Source: Isoetes taiwanensis
Lineage: Eukaryota; Streptophyta; Lycopodiopsida; Isoetales; Isoetaceae
Reading direction: 5' to 3'
Assembly: GCA_021234155.1 (NCBI GenBank)
Contig: JAJEKV010000017.1
Location: 16,288,416-16,352,415 of the forward strand
Length of the DNA stretch: 64,000 bases
The notes under the pieces are model-generated. The model was not told the DNA's origin, did not search any database, and saw only the letters and a list, made by a program, of their open reading frames with translations. Shown in pieces: positions 11,801 to 20,460 of this stretch (position 1 is the first letter of the stretch; the number at the start of each line of letters is the position of its first letter). The translations under genes were made by a program, and so were the position numbers.

Positions 11801-13250
11801 TGGCCATACTCTTAAACATGGGATGCAACTTACAGCATCTAACTCAAGCTATTCTGCTGCTGATTATTCTGCTGTTGTAGAGCCTTCTGGATTGGTGCTC
11901 TAGGAGGTTTGCGTCTCCCTTATGGGCTGTCACATTTAATGGAACTTATGACTACAGCAATGAATGCACAAATGTGGAGATAATGGGACAGTTAATGTGA
12001 CTTGTAATGCCACTTAAGATGGCAGTAGGGATACAGTGGATTATGTGGTCTATCATGGCTGCAGCAAGTCTTATAGAATTCCGTTTGTTTAATATAATTC
12101 CAGCAACGAGGGGATGGAACAGTACAACTTAGAAATGATGAGAAACATGAGCCACTTACCTAAGTAAACCATTGTCAACAAAAACACAATGGAGCCGGTC
12201 GCCTATAGCTCTATGTACAAGCGTCGCAGCCACAGCAGAGTCCACGCCACCAGAGAGTGCACAAACAGCATATTCCTCTGGGCCAACCATTGACTTCACC
12301 AATTCAATCTGCTCTTCCAGGACATCTTGCAATGTCCAGTCAGCCTGTATTCCACTGATGTCAAACAGAAACCTCCGTAAGGCATCTATGCCAGAAACAG
12401 AGTGTGTGACCTACAAGGCAATGAAACCATTGTTTAGTAGAGGTACAAAGTACGTTTCTCCAAGCTAATCTTGTTTAATGAGTTAGCAGGTTTGCACATA
12501 ACTTCTAAAATACTAGAGGCACAGAAATGCAGATCATTGCCTTGGGTTTCTTTGTTATACCTGATGATGGTGCGGAGAATAGTATCTAGATCCAGTAATG
12601 TATTTCAGAATTTTTGTAATAGAAAAAAGCTTCTAATCAATTATTGAGTGCTTAAACAGCATCACAAAACCAATGCAATCCGAATCACATACCTCAGGGT
12701 GATACTGAAGCCCGTAAACACCTATTGAGGGGTTCTCAATAGCTGCAACATTTCCCTGCAAACTAGAGGCAACCACCTTGAAACCGGGGGGTAAGCTCAC
12801 TACCTCATCTCCATGGCTCATCCATACGTCCTGATTTCCAAAAACCTCATCACCACCGAAGAAATTTGAGCCATCGATTGCCCTGATTTTCATTCTACCA
12901 TATTCCTGGTTTGCAGCAGGCTTGACATCCCCTCCCAGTAACTTCACAATAAGCTGCAACCCATAACATATGCCCAGAACTTGAATACCATTTTGCTTGG
13001 TGTAATCGAAGAACCCATCAGGAACAGTAGGTGCCCCTTCTTCGTGAACGGAATGGGGACCTCCAGAAAGGAATATGACAGCCGGGTTTAGAGCCTTTAT
13101 GCCATCAAGGGAAGAACCTGCTGAGAGGCAAAATGAACAGACACCCAGCTGCCGGACCCTTCTGGTGATTAGATGGGTATATTGGGAACCAAAATCTAGA
13201 ACAAGGACAACGTTTCCGCGATGGCGGGATGCTTCCGAAGCAGCATCCAT
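8886..13250 (-). CDS. guaA: GMP synthase (glutamine-hydrolysing), six exons
   Basis: Makes GMP from XMP, ATP and glutamine in purine nucleotide synthesis, presumably in the cytosol as no targeting peptide is seen. Exons on the minus strand, each bounded by GT/AG: 13250-12693, 12410-12160, 10271-9896, 9464-9333, 9247-9072 and 9009-8886. They sum to 1617 bases, exactly 539 codons including TAA. Exon 1 holds the class-I glutamine amidotransferase (nucleophile Cys95 in GICYGLQ; His184 and Glu186 in YHPE). Exon 2 holds the ATP-pyrophosphatase P-loop SGGVDS at residues 239-244. Exons 3-6 complete the synthetase and dimerisation parts ([13 protein letters not shown]-terminus ATVEWE). The 538-residue length matches plant GMP synthases. 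The gene looks intact. Intron 2 (1.9 kb) contains an antisense lectin pseudogene. Confidence 0.96.
11337..12095 (+). pseudogene. G-type (bulb) lectin / S-domain receptor-like fragment inside GMPS intron 2
   Basis: From an ATG at 11337 the frame begins with a hydrophobic signal-like segment ([12 protein letters not shown]). It continues through a bulb-type mannose-binding lectin domain: FALGLFSSD, then IVWSIPGD, then [17 protein letters not shown]. It stops at 11901-11903. Beyond the stop the homology continues in shifted frames to about 12095 ([15 protein letters not shown]), so the gene is broken. There is no kinase domain and no transmembrane segment. It lies in the opposite orientation to the host GMP synthase and entirely within its second intron. 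The domain is typical of G-type lectin receptor kinases or secreted lectins of plants. Confidence 0.8.
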
Positions 13251-14442
13251 TCCCTCCCCTTTTCCTCCTTCAAGAAAGCTCTTGATGACAAACCGAATCA
13301 GACTGTTTGAGGCAAACAGAGTCCGCTTTTCTAAAACCAGGTCGGCTTCGGCGTCTTTCCAGTTAGCCTAAGGTTTAAGAAGGGTATAGGCCTATCGTAG
13401 AACTCTAATATTTTATTTTACAAACCGCATGTTTTGCCCTTTGCGCGCTCTTTTCTTAAATTTGACAATATATACTTTTACTAGGATAAGGGACACACTA
13501 TGCCATTTGGCATGGCAAGGCACACTCCTTAAACATTAGCAACGCCCAAAACATGAAATTTCATAATGGGGACAAATGTTTCGACCGGGACTAGCCCAAT
13601 ATTGAATTCTTCTTTTGCGTAAAGAGACTTCATTCTGGCAAATAGTCTAATCCATTGTGCTTTAGAGGGATTTGAGTGATTTTAGTATAGAAGAGGAACA
13701 ACAAGAGCGCTTTTAGGGTTCATTAGTTCTTCAAACTTTCTTATGTGGTAGTTTAGTCTTAGGCGATGGGTGGGGCATCTGCAACCCCCCGTCCAAGAGA
13801 CAGAAATATCATTTTTGAGTGACCACAAGCGTGATTCAACCCTTTTGGATGCGCCCCAATTGAATTCTTGGGATAGAAATATGGCAGTTAATGCCCAAGG
13901 TCCAATGAAGAGAAGAAGACAAGCAATGTCTCGCGAAAAGACAAACAAGACAAGCCAAACTTCAAGGTAGATCACCGTTTTGGTAGATTCTTTGATCGTT
14001 TTTATCAAGAAGGACAACTCGCATCCAGAAATCTTAGAATTCGATCTACTTAACTTGAGGTCGTGTAACAAAAAGTGGTTAGGTATTCTTGCCAGCGTTG
14101 GCGAGAATCCACATCACGACAAAGCCACCTAGGACTCAAGCTTTTGGGAGGTCAAGTAGAAATTCCTAGAAAAAAAAAGCATGTTACTTTTGCCACATAG
14201 GAGGAAATCGTCCAAAAGAAAATCAATGGGAAACATATTTATTGTTACATTGCAAAGTGAGACACTTAATTCAGTCTAATGGGGATGCATCCGTAGTGGT
14301 CTCTCTTTTTTTTATGCTCTCAATTGGACTACACAAAGCATTTTAGGTCATCTCTGTTGTTTTCCAAGTGCGCATCTCAAACTTGGAAAACACGTGTGAG
14401 GCACTTTCAGGCTGCCCAATGAATCAACCTTTGCAGCATATG
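13251..14442. other. GMPS 5' flank and intergenic DNA, no gene seen
   Basis: This is the presumed 5' untranslated region and promoter of the minus-strand GMP synthase, followed by sequence without a recognisable gene. A lysine/arginine-rich plus-strand stretch near 13900-14050 is broken and has no family resemblance that I can name. No clear TATA box was found upstream of the GMPS start. Confidence 0.4.
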
Positions 14443-14957
14443 GTGGAGGTTCCTTTAAAGAACTATGTTATCTGTAACTATTGTATTTACTCCAGACTCT
14501 CCTTGCATCCCCTCCTTTTACTTTTTATTCTACTTCATCCAATCGCATCAACAACTATAAATCCTTTTCTCATAGGATGTCATTTGTCGTCCTTTTACTA
14601 TTGATTCTTGGTTGTCAACCAAGGCTCTAATTGGAGAAGCAAAATTTATCTCTTCATTTCTACATGTACGAGAATAGTGCTCCATCAAACATATGCGTTG
14701 GAGAAAGGGATCAAAATGCTATGAGGAAATGCCCCTTTATTGTTGATTTTTTGTTGAACTGGAGCGGAGAGCCTTGGTTGACAACCAAGAATCAATAGTA
14801 AATGGATGACAAATGAAATCCTACGGGAAAAGAATTTTTAGTTGTTGAAGCGATTGGACGGAGTAGAATAAAAAGTAAAAGGAGGGGTAAATGCAAGGAG
14901 AGGCAGGAGTAAATACAATAGTTGTAGATAGCATAGTTCTTTAAAGAAACCTCCATG
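14443..14957. repeat. Long foldback element (MITE-like), ~195-bp inverted arms
   Basis: The left arm (about 14443-14637) and right arm (about 14755-14957) are inverted copies. Both arms contain AAAGAACTATG, GATTCTTGGTTGTCAACCAA and related blocks in mirror order, with a loop of about 115 bp. The outer ends read GGAGGTTCCTTTAAAG. There is no coding capacity and no clean target duplication. It resembles a MULE-type or foldback MITE. Confidence 0.75.
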
Positions 14958-15117
14958 AAAGCCATGAAAGCGCAGGGGGTTTGCTTAAGGCAATGATTCC
15001 CAATACATATTTAATCTATTGATTATGCCAAAAAGAGCTACAGTCCTTATGTGCATTTCCTTTTATTCTACTCAGGTTTATTCTTGCCAAAGTTACTTTA
15101 GCTTGTTGACTATCCAA

Positions 15118-15400
15118 CAATCTTATATTTGTAGCCCAAAGAATAGAAGATAAGATAAGATCAGACAAGACAAGGCAAGGCAAGGCAAGACAAGATAAGA
15201 TAAGAGGTTTTTAATGTCCACAGGAACCCAATCGGATTATGGGACCACAATGGAGAAAGGGGACGTGAGCCCCAAATAGAACTCGGGGACTATGCCCCAT
15301 AGCAAATCACAATACCGAGAACAAAACAAGAGGGCACACGCCCAAACAAGACTCTGGGGGCTGCTCCCCATAACAGATAATAGTAGTAACTAGTAAACGT
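15118..15400 (-). mobile_element. 5'-truncated LINE/SINE 3' end with simple-repeat tail
   Basis: Simple repeats of AAGAT/CAAGG type at about 15145-15202 are followed by ATGTCCACAGGAACCCAATC and GATTATGGGACC. The same arrangement occurs at 3976-4042 beside the GC-rich LINE: simple repeat, then GTCCACGG, then ACCAATCGGTCTATGGGACC. On the minus strand this is a 3' end with a variable microsatellite tail. Only a short 3' fragment remains and no coding part is recognised. Confidence 0.55.
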
Positions 15401-16173
15401 GTGCCCGGCGTTGCCGGGCTAATGTCTTGACTTGTGCTTTTACGTGGCCTTTAATATCCATTTGTGCAACTTTCGACAACACTACAGGTTGATGCTTGCA
15501 ATAATGAATATGGTTTTACTAATGTTTGGAATCTATCTAAAGTAACTGCACCTCACAGTATACCCCAGTAGTAATCCAAAAAATAAATGGGATATCTTGC
15601 ACTTGTAGTATCCAACACAAATACGTTTAACATTTACAATTTGAATTGCTAGATTCCAAGCTCTTGTAGCGCCCAATGCTTGTAACATGTTACTTTTTGA
15701 ATCTCTAGATTTCAAGCTCGTATAGAGCCCAATGCTTGTAACATGTCATGTAAGAGTTGTTAAGTTTAGATCTTTCACGTGCATTTGTCCTTTAGATGTG
15801 TCCCCTTGGACTATAATTTTTTGGTGCATTTGTCCTTTAGGTGTGCCCCAATTTGGAATATAAGTAATTTTTTGGAGTTATACCTCATTTGTGTTGTTGC
15901 ACTTATACAGTTGTGTGTTGCTCTTTCTAAAAAATATGTGAAAAGAAAAGGACGCAACAAAACCAAAACGAAATCGGAAGCATAAGACTATGCAGAAATT
16001 GTCCATGGATCAGGTGGCCACTGGTCCTGGTTGATAGCCTGGCCTCCTCTATATACGGCCTACTTCCGTTGCAGGCGAGCCTCGTGCACCTGACATAATT
16101 CTTCTTTCCGTCTGCAGAGTTGTGTTGGGTCAGGTCTTCTGGGCCGAGAGAAGGTGATCGAGGTCTTCACGGA
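15401..16173. other. Intergenic with short duplications, no gene
   Basis: A GC-rich hairpin GCCCGGCGTTGCCGGGC lies at about 15403-15419. Two short direct duplications follow: GCCCAATGCTTGTAACATGT at about 15672 and 15729, and GTGCATTTGTCCTTTAG at about 15779 and 15824. The last part, up to the LTR, has higher GC content and no recognisable gene. Confidence 0.45.
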
Positions 16174-17848
16174 TGTGGCGTTCGGGGCGATTATCACGGT
16201 CCCGGGGGTATCTTGTCTTTGCCACACGTCACGCATACACGCCACTCCGGCGGCGTAATGCGCGCAGGCGATGTAGCCAAGTGGGTAGCCCTAGGGGGCA
16301 ACTTGCTAAGAATGTGCATTAGTATTAATGTGCACATTTACCAATGTACACATTAATGTGGGCACACATTTCCATGTGGACACTTTATGCCAAGTGGGCC
16401 ATACCCAAGTGTGCAATTAATGTGCACATTTACCAATGTACACATTAATGTGGGCACACATTCCCATGTGGGCACATCTTGCCACCTAGCCATTAAAGGC
16501 AAGTGGGCCCATTCCCAATTATCCCACATGCCTAAAGGGGATAATTGGAAACCCTAGCCAACCCCTTGTCTATTTAAGAAGGGAAACCCTAACTTGCCCA
16601 TTTTTCGTTTCTAGGGTTTTAGAGCTCGTTTTGATTTTTGCCTCAAGAGCCAAAACCGCCTCCAGAACGCCTGCAGAGAGAATTGCACCATTAGTTTCCC
16701 TTGATTCGAAGCGTTTGCCCGAGGATGGTCGAACTCAGGTCAGGAGGAGCCACTCAAGGATCAAGTATTTGGCCAATTAAATAGTCTAAACCCTATTTCA
16801 GTCATAGAATCAGTAGGTTTAGCCTATTAAATTGCCCATAGCAGCCTTCTAGATCTCTAGATACCAGCCTCTAACTAAAGAACCTAACTCTATGATATAG
16901 ATTAGATATAGTTCTTTAGTTCTTCTGTGATATATATGGATGATGTATCTCTATGAACTCCTTGTATTGGGAAGGGGGTAGAGACCTCAAGCTTGGTAGT
17001 AGATGCTCCTAGATTAGCCTCTCTAGCACACTATAGATTCGGCTTTGTGCACAAGAACCACACACGGTTGTGGGTGAAGGGGCCGGCCTGGCTAAGAAGG
17101 AGATTCATGTTCGACTCTTGAGCGATCCCTCACGGTGTGTAAGGCCTACCAGGGGATCATAGTGACTAGGTCTAATGGCTTACCACCGAGTGTGGGTAGG
17201 GCATGGACTCGACACCCGTGAAGTGGTGTACACTTTCCGGTGGGTTTCGATACAGGCGGTGGCCCTCTAGTCACCTTGAGTCGGCAAGATGCAGATCTGC
17301 GGAGGGAGTGATCCCTTCTCGCCCCATCGGGCGGGAGGATGAGACCCGGGAATAGCCCCTTTGGCTATGCATCCCCGAATTTCTGATCAGTCCCGACACT
17401 TTTCAGCCTACTCGCAAAGTGTGCACAAGAGGGGCGGATGGAGTGGACAACCCTATACCATGTTCATATGCCGACCAAATCCATTGCCATGAATTACATT
17501 TTGCAATGAACTCACGGAGACCCAAGCCGTGATCATCCCCTTGAGTCCCGAGCCTCGGGTAGGGCTTCCCATATGTATTGTGCTCACCCTTGTTTATGCA
17601 GATGTGATGGACCACCCGCCGAGGTGGATATGTGCTTATGTTATATAATCGACATGTATGTTTACGCTTCCGCAGACTAGGTAGGCCCGAGGGAGGCGGG
17701 GTAAAATGACCCTTCACTCTTCCCACTTTGGAACCGTCCACGGTTGCAGTGTCATGTGGAGGGCCCTGTATCGGCATGGAGCTGGTATGGGGGATGAACT
17801 CCTGTTTGTATACGGTGAGTGCACCGTATACGAATAGGGGACATCACA
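16174..17848 (+). repeat. 5' LTR of chromovirus (1675 bp)
   Basis: Matches 38648-40315 over nearly its full length, TGTG...CACA. U3 contains two direct ~60-bp copies starting ATTAATGTGCAC at 16324 and 16416, spaced 92 bp. A TATTTAA box at 16571-16577 is the likely promoter. The first ~95 bp are more diverged from the 3' LTR than the rest. Many differences between the two LTRs are 1-3 base indels next to CG, CAG or CTG. Confidence 0.92.
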
Positions 17849-17849
17849 G

Positions 17850-17861
17850 TGGTATCAGAGC
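17850..17861 (+). promoter_or_regulatory. Primer binding site (initiator tRNA-Met type)
   Basis: TGGTATCAGAGC begins two bases after the LTR terminal CACA. It is the standard plant Ty3/gypsy minus-strand primer site, complementary to the 3' end of initiator tRNA-Met. Confidence 0.93.
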
Positions 17862-18054
17862 AATGTTCTTGGAGACCAAGAGCAAAGCACTGGCCATGCT
17901 CCCAGTAGTACTAACTTGATAGGATCCTTAAACCTCGAAAAATGGGGAAAATTTTTTCTCATCCTTGTAGTTTATGCTAAGCTAGTAACAGTTAAAATGA
18001 ATGAAAACATAAAAAGACTAAAATTGGCGAGCCAACCTTCAAAAAGTAGAATTG

Positions 18055-18319
18055 GTCTCACCGTCCACGCCCGGAGACGGATAATGAGAATCTCATTTTC
18101 GGGCTGGGCGCAACGTGTGAGACATTCAGCGTGAAACACACCAAAAAGTCATAAATTACGGAAAAATAACTTGATAATTCTAATTTTGAGCTAAGAAATA
18201 GTAAAATTGGCATATTATACGCTTAAAAAGTATAAATAGCGGGACCCACCATGTCTCACACATCGCGCCAGGACAAAAAATGAACTTTTCATTATCGGTG
18301 CAGGAATAGCGTGTGAGAC
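18055..18319. repeat. Palindrome pair A (type I 18055-18123, type II 18253-18319)
   Basis: Each is a ~68-bp imperfect inverted repeat. The outer arm on the right is ACGTGTGAGAC or close to it, and the left arm begins GTCTCA. Type I has the central sequence TGAGAATCTCA. Type II has TGAACTTTTCA with CATTATCGG. They start 198 bp apart and sit upstream of the histone-like frame. A TATAAATAG at 18231-18239 lies between them. Confidence 0.85.
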
Positions 18320-18397
18320 CATGCTTAAATTTAGGTGTTCTAGATGTTTTAGGTAACCCAAAAGGTAGTTTGGAATTTGACCTAAAAAATCGACCCC

Positions 18398-18406
18398 TAT
18401 AAATAG
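18398..18406 (+). promoter_or_regulatory. Internal TATA box upstream of histone-like ORF
   Basis: TATAAATAG, 79 bp after palindrome A-II and 99 bp before the first ATG of the histone-like unit (18505). Its placement after the palindromes is mirrored before the second ORF (TATAAATAG at 20339). An internal promoter is inferred from this arrangement and is not shown. Confidence 0.55.
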
Positions 18407-18504
18407 ATCTGGACCCCCCATTTCGCGTCCCTCCTTAGAAAATCGCTCACGCATTTGCCAAAGGCGATCTTACGGCGATAGCACGGATCGCGAATCACGA
18501 ACAC

Positions 18505-19247
18505 ATGGCTTGACAAACAGACCGCTAGGGCCCCCGGGCCAAGGCGAATCGTCCAGCGCCAACGACCCTGCCCTTCAGAGAGATACCTCCAAGAACGCCT
18601 TTCCCGGCAAGGCTTAACCTTCTTCCAGAGAGGAGCAGGATCGGGACCGAGCGCCGACGGAGGTCATAGGGCAGGAGCCGCCGGATGTTATGCAAAGAGA
18701 TTCTCAAGAGATCGCCGAGAAGACAGGAGGAACAGTGGAGGAACGGGAGCGCATAGGGCAGCCCACCGCCGAGAGCAACCGAGGCTTGGGGCCCCAACCA
18801 GAGGAGAGGGAAGAGAAGTGAGCAGCGGCAGCCGGCTTGGCCCCTTTAAGAAGCAGACCTCCGCCTTCACGCCATATGAAGCCGGGCGAGCCCGGCCGAG
18901 AGGAGGACGGCGAGCCGGAAGACGACCCAACCACAAACCGGGCGGGCAGAAGAGGAAGGCCAAAGCCATTAAAGGCGGCAAGAGAAAAGTTGTGAAGGTT
19001 GGGTTTAGCGGCGGGTCCCGCTCATCAACGAGCCATCAAGGCGAAGCAGACCCCGCCTTCTACCGACGACCGGACGAAGATTACGCCCCCAACACGGGGG
19101 CAAGCTCTTCAAAACCCCCTGGCCGTGGAGAAGGAAGTACAGGGAGAGCAGCACTGGCGGGAAGAACAGCGGCGGCAGCCAAGCCCCCCACCTTTTAGGC
19201 GTGGGATAGAGTTAAAGCCCCGCGACCATAACGGGAAGCATACGTGA
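18505..19247 (+). pseudogene. N-terminal tail region of the histone H3-like protein
   Basis: Starting at ATG 18505 (ATGGCTTGA, stopped at once in its own frame), the adjacent frame stays coding-like for about 245 codons. In that frame there are only three stops before its end: TAA at 18615-18617, a TGA at about 18822, and TGA at 18993-18995. Each is one C-to-T change from a sense codon. The product is hydrophilic and rich in Pro, Lys, Arg and Glu. It includes an AT-hook-like GRRGRPKPLK at about 18948-18977. It ends at 19245-19247 in another frame from the histone fold, so one frameshift near 19200-19245 joins them. I infer a long histone tail, as in centromeric H3 variants. The canonical H3 tail motifs (ARTKQTARK, KSTGGKAP) are not seen. 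Confidence 0.6.
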
Positions 19248-19735
19248 TAGACCTCGTCAAGGTCTATCAGAAGAAGATTAAGGAGCACAACGCCTACATG
19301 ACGAAGTGGGAGGCGTACAACGCTTACTACCAGGAGCACAGGGTGAGAACGATTGAAGGCGGACGCCCAACAAAAAGCCAGACCCTGAAGCCGCCGCCAC
19401 CCAAGCCCAAGCCTCCCAGAGCACCAGGAAAGAAGCGGACCAAGAGCAAGCAGAAGGAGCAGAGGGCCCTCAAGGAAATCCGGCACTTCCAGCGAAGTTA
19501 CGGACTCTTGATCCCCCGGGCACTATTTCAACGCTTGGTCCGAGAAGTCATGCAGGAGTACAACACGGACATGCGCGTGACCGATGAAATGCTGCTGTGC
19601 TTACAGGAGGCAGCAGAGGCGAAAATAGTGCAGCATTTTGAAGATTCCACGGCCTGCACAGTTCACGCGAAGAGGGTCACGCTCATGAGGCAGGATATGT
19701 ACTTAGCTAGACACATCAAGGGGGAACGCCCTTGA
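19232..19735 (+). CDS. Histone H3-like (CENH3-like) protein encoded by a chromovirus
   Basis: The frame is open from 19232 to TGA 19733-19735. Numbering from GTG 19244, residues 1-40 are a charged, helix-prone segment. Residues 41-74 are a basic proline-rich tail (KPPPPKPKPPRAPGKKR). Residues 75-161 are a complete H3 fold: alpha-N ALKEIRHFQ, alpha-1 FQRLVREVMQEY, alpha-2 LQEAAEAKIVQHFED, loop 2 HAKRVTLM, alpha-3 LARHIKGERP. By eye about half of the last 92 residues equal plant H3, with no gap. Residues of the H3-H3 four-helix contact are kept (Cys138, His141, Asp151, Leu154, Ile158). EIRHFQ, LLIP and TLMR resemble plant CENH3, but loop 1 (NTDMRV) has canonical H3 length. There is no intact start: an in-frame TAA lies at 19229-19231, and the first in-frame ATG is at 19298. 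Likely nuclear and DNA-binding if ever made. Confidence 0.9.
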   Translation, partial: REAYVIDLVKVYQKKIKEHNAYMTKWEAYNAYYQEHRVRTIEGGRPTKSQTLKPPPPKPKPPRAPGKKRTKSKQKEQRALKEIRHFQRSYGLLIPRALFQRLVREVMQEYNTDMRVTDEMLLCLQEAAEAKIVQHFEDSTACTVHAKRVTLMRQDMYLARHIKGERP

Positions 19736-19880
19736 ACCTTTTTGTAAATAACGAAAATTTTTGTTAATATAAAGAATTTTTGTGTAAATAATGTATCCAA
19801 ATCTTGCTTAATTAGGTTAGGATATTGAATTCTAGCTTTTGTTTTGGCCAAATTGGAGTTTTGAGCAAAATTGAGACGAT

Positions 19881-20147
19881 GTCTCACACGTCGCGCCAGG
19901 ACAGAAAATGAGAATCTCATTTTCGGGCTGGGCGCAACGTGTGAGACCATGACCCAAAAGTGCCCAAAGTAGCTCCAAATCGACCAAATAAGGGGTCAAT
20001 TCTGCCTATCTCGACGAGTCCAGTAGAATTACACCCTTAGATCACCCAGATTGATCAAGTTTAGCCCATTTAGAGCCCATGTCTCACACGTCGTGCCAGG
20101 CCAGAAAATGAACTTTTCATTATCGGTCTGGGCGCAACGTGTGAGAC
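19881..20147. repeat. Palindrome pair B (type I 19881-19947, type II 20081-20147)
   Basis: Same two palindromes as pair A, in the same order and 200 bp apart. Both begin GTCTCACACGTCG or GTCTCACACGTCGTG and end GGGCGCAACGTGTGAGAC. Type I has TGAGAATCTCA in the centre and type II TGAACTTTTCA. They lie 146 bp after the histone-like stop codon and upstream of the second TATA box. DNA between and around the pairs is not obviously alike, so the palindromes are the conserved part. Confidence 0.88.
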
Positions 20148-20338
20148 CTCTCCGCACTTTCTTCACCATGCCATATCCAAATGATCCCCAATTTGTTGCA
20201 ATAGGTTCATTAGTCCATCCTAGCATGCTCAAACCCTAGAAGTAGTCTTCAAACTCTCAATTGCACCCTTCAATAGATCAGAATCACCCAATCCCAGTAA
20301 ATTCTAGATCATCCAAAAATTAGGGTTTTCCCCTTTTC

Positions 20339-20347
20339 TATAAATAG
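20339..20347 (+). promoter_or_regulatory. Internal TATA box upstream of the acidic ORF
   Basis: TATAAATAG, 192 bp after palindrome B-II and 114 bp before ATG 20461. Same word as at 18398-18406. Promoter function is inferred. Confidence 0.55.
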
Positions 20348-20460
20348 GTCCTCCACTTCTCATTTAGCACCTTACAAGTTTGCTCTCGACTGCTTAGGCG
20401 ATCTTCCAGCTCCCTGAGGCGCTTCTGCATCCGTTTGATACTCTCTTCTTCGCTAGATCA

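Noticed and set aside
13682-14071. 129-codon minus-strand frame as a gene
   Set aside because: No domain, low-complexity hydrophobic start, and no splice or promoter support.
15403-15424. Helitron 3' end (hairpin followed by CTAA)
   Set aside because: The hairpin abuts CTAA without the usual ~10-base gap, and there is no matching 5' TC end or helicase.
19232-19735. A host CENH3 or H3 gene with the LTRs as chance neighbours
   Set aside because: It lies inside a matched LTR pair, after the primer site and before gag, in sense orientation. It lacks canonical H3 tail motifs and introns. A captured element gene is the simpler reading, though the source was probably a host gene.
19881-20147. Animal-type histone mRNA 3' stem-loop
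   Set aside because: The palindromes are ~68 bp, far from the stop codon, and also occur upstream of the ORF. Plants do not use the animal stem-loop.
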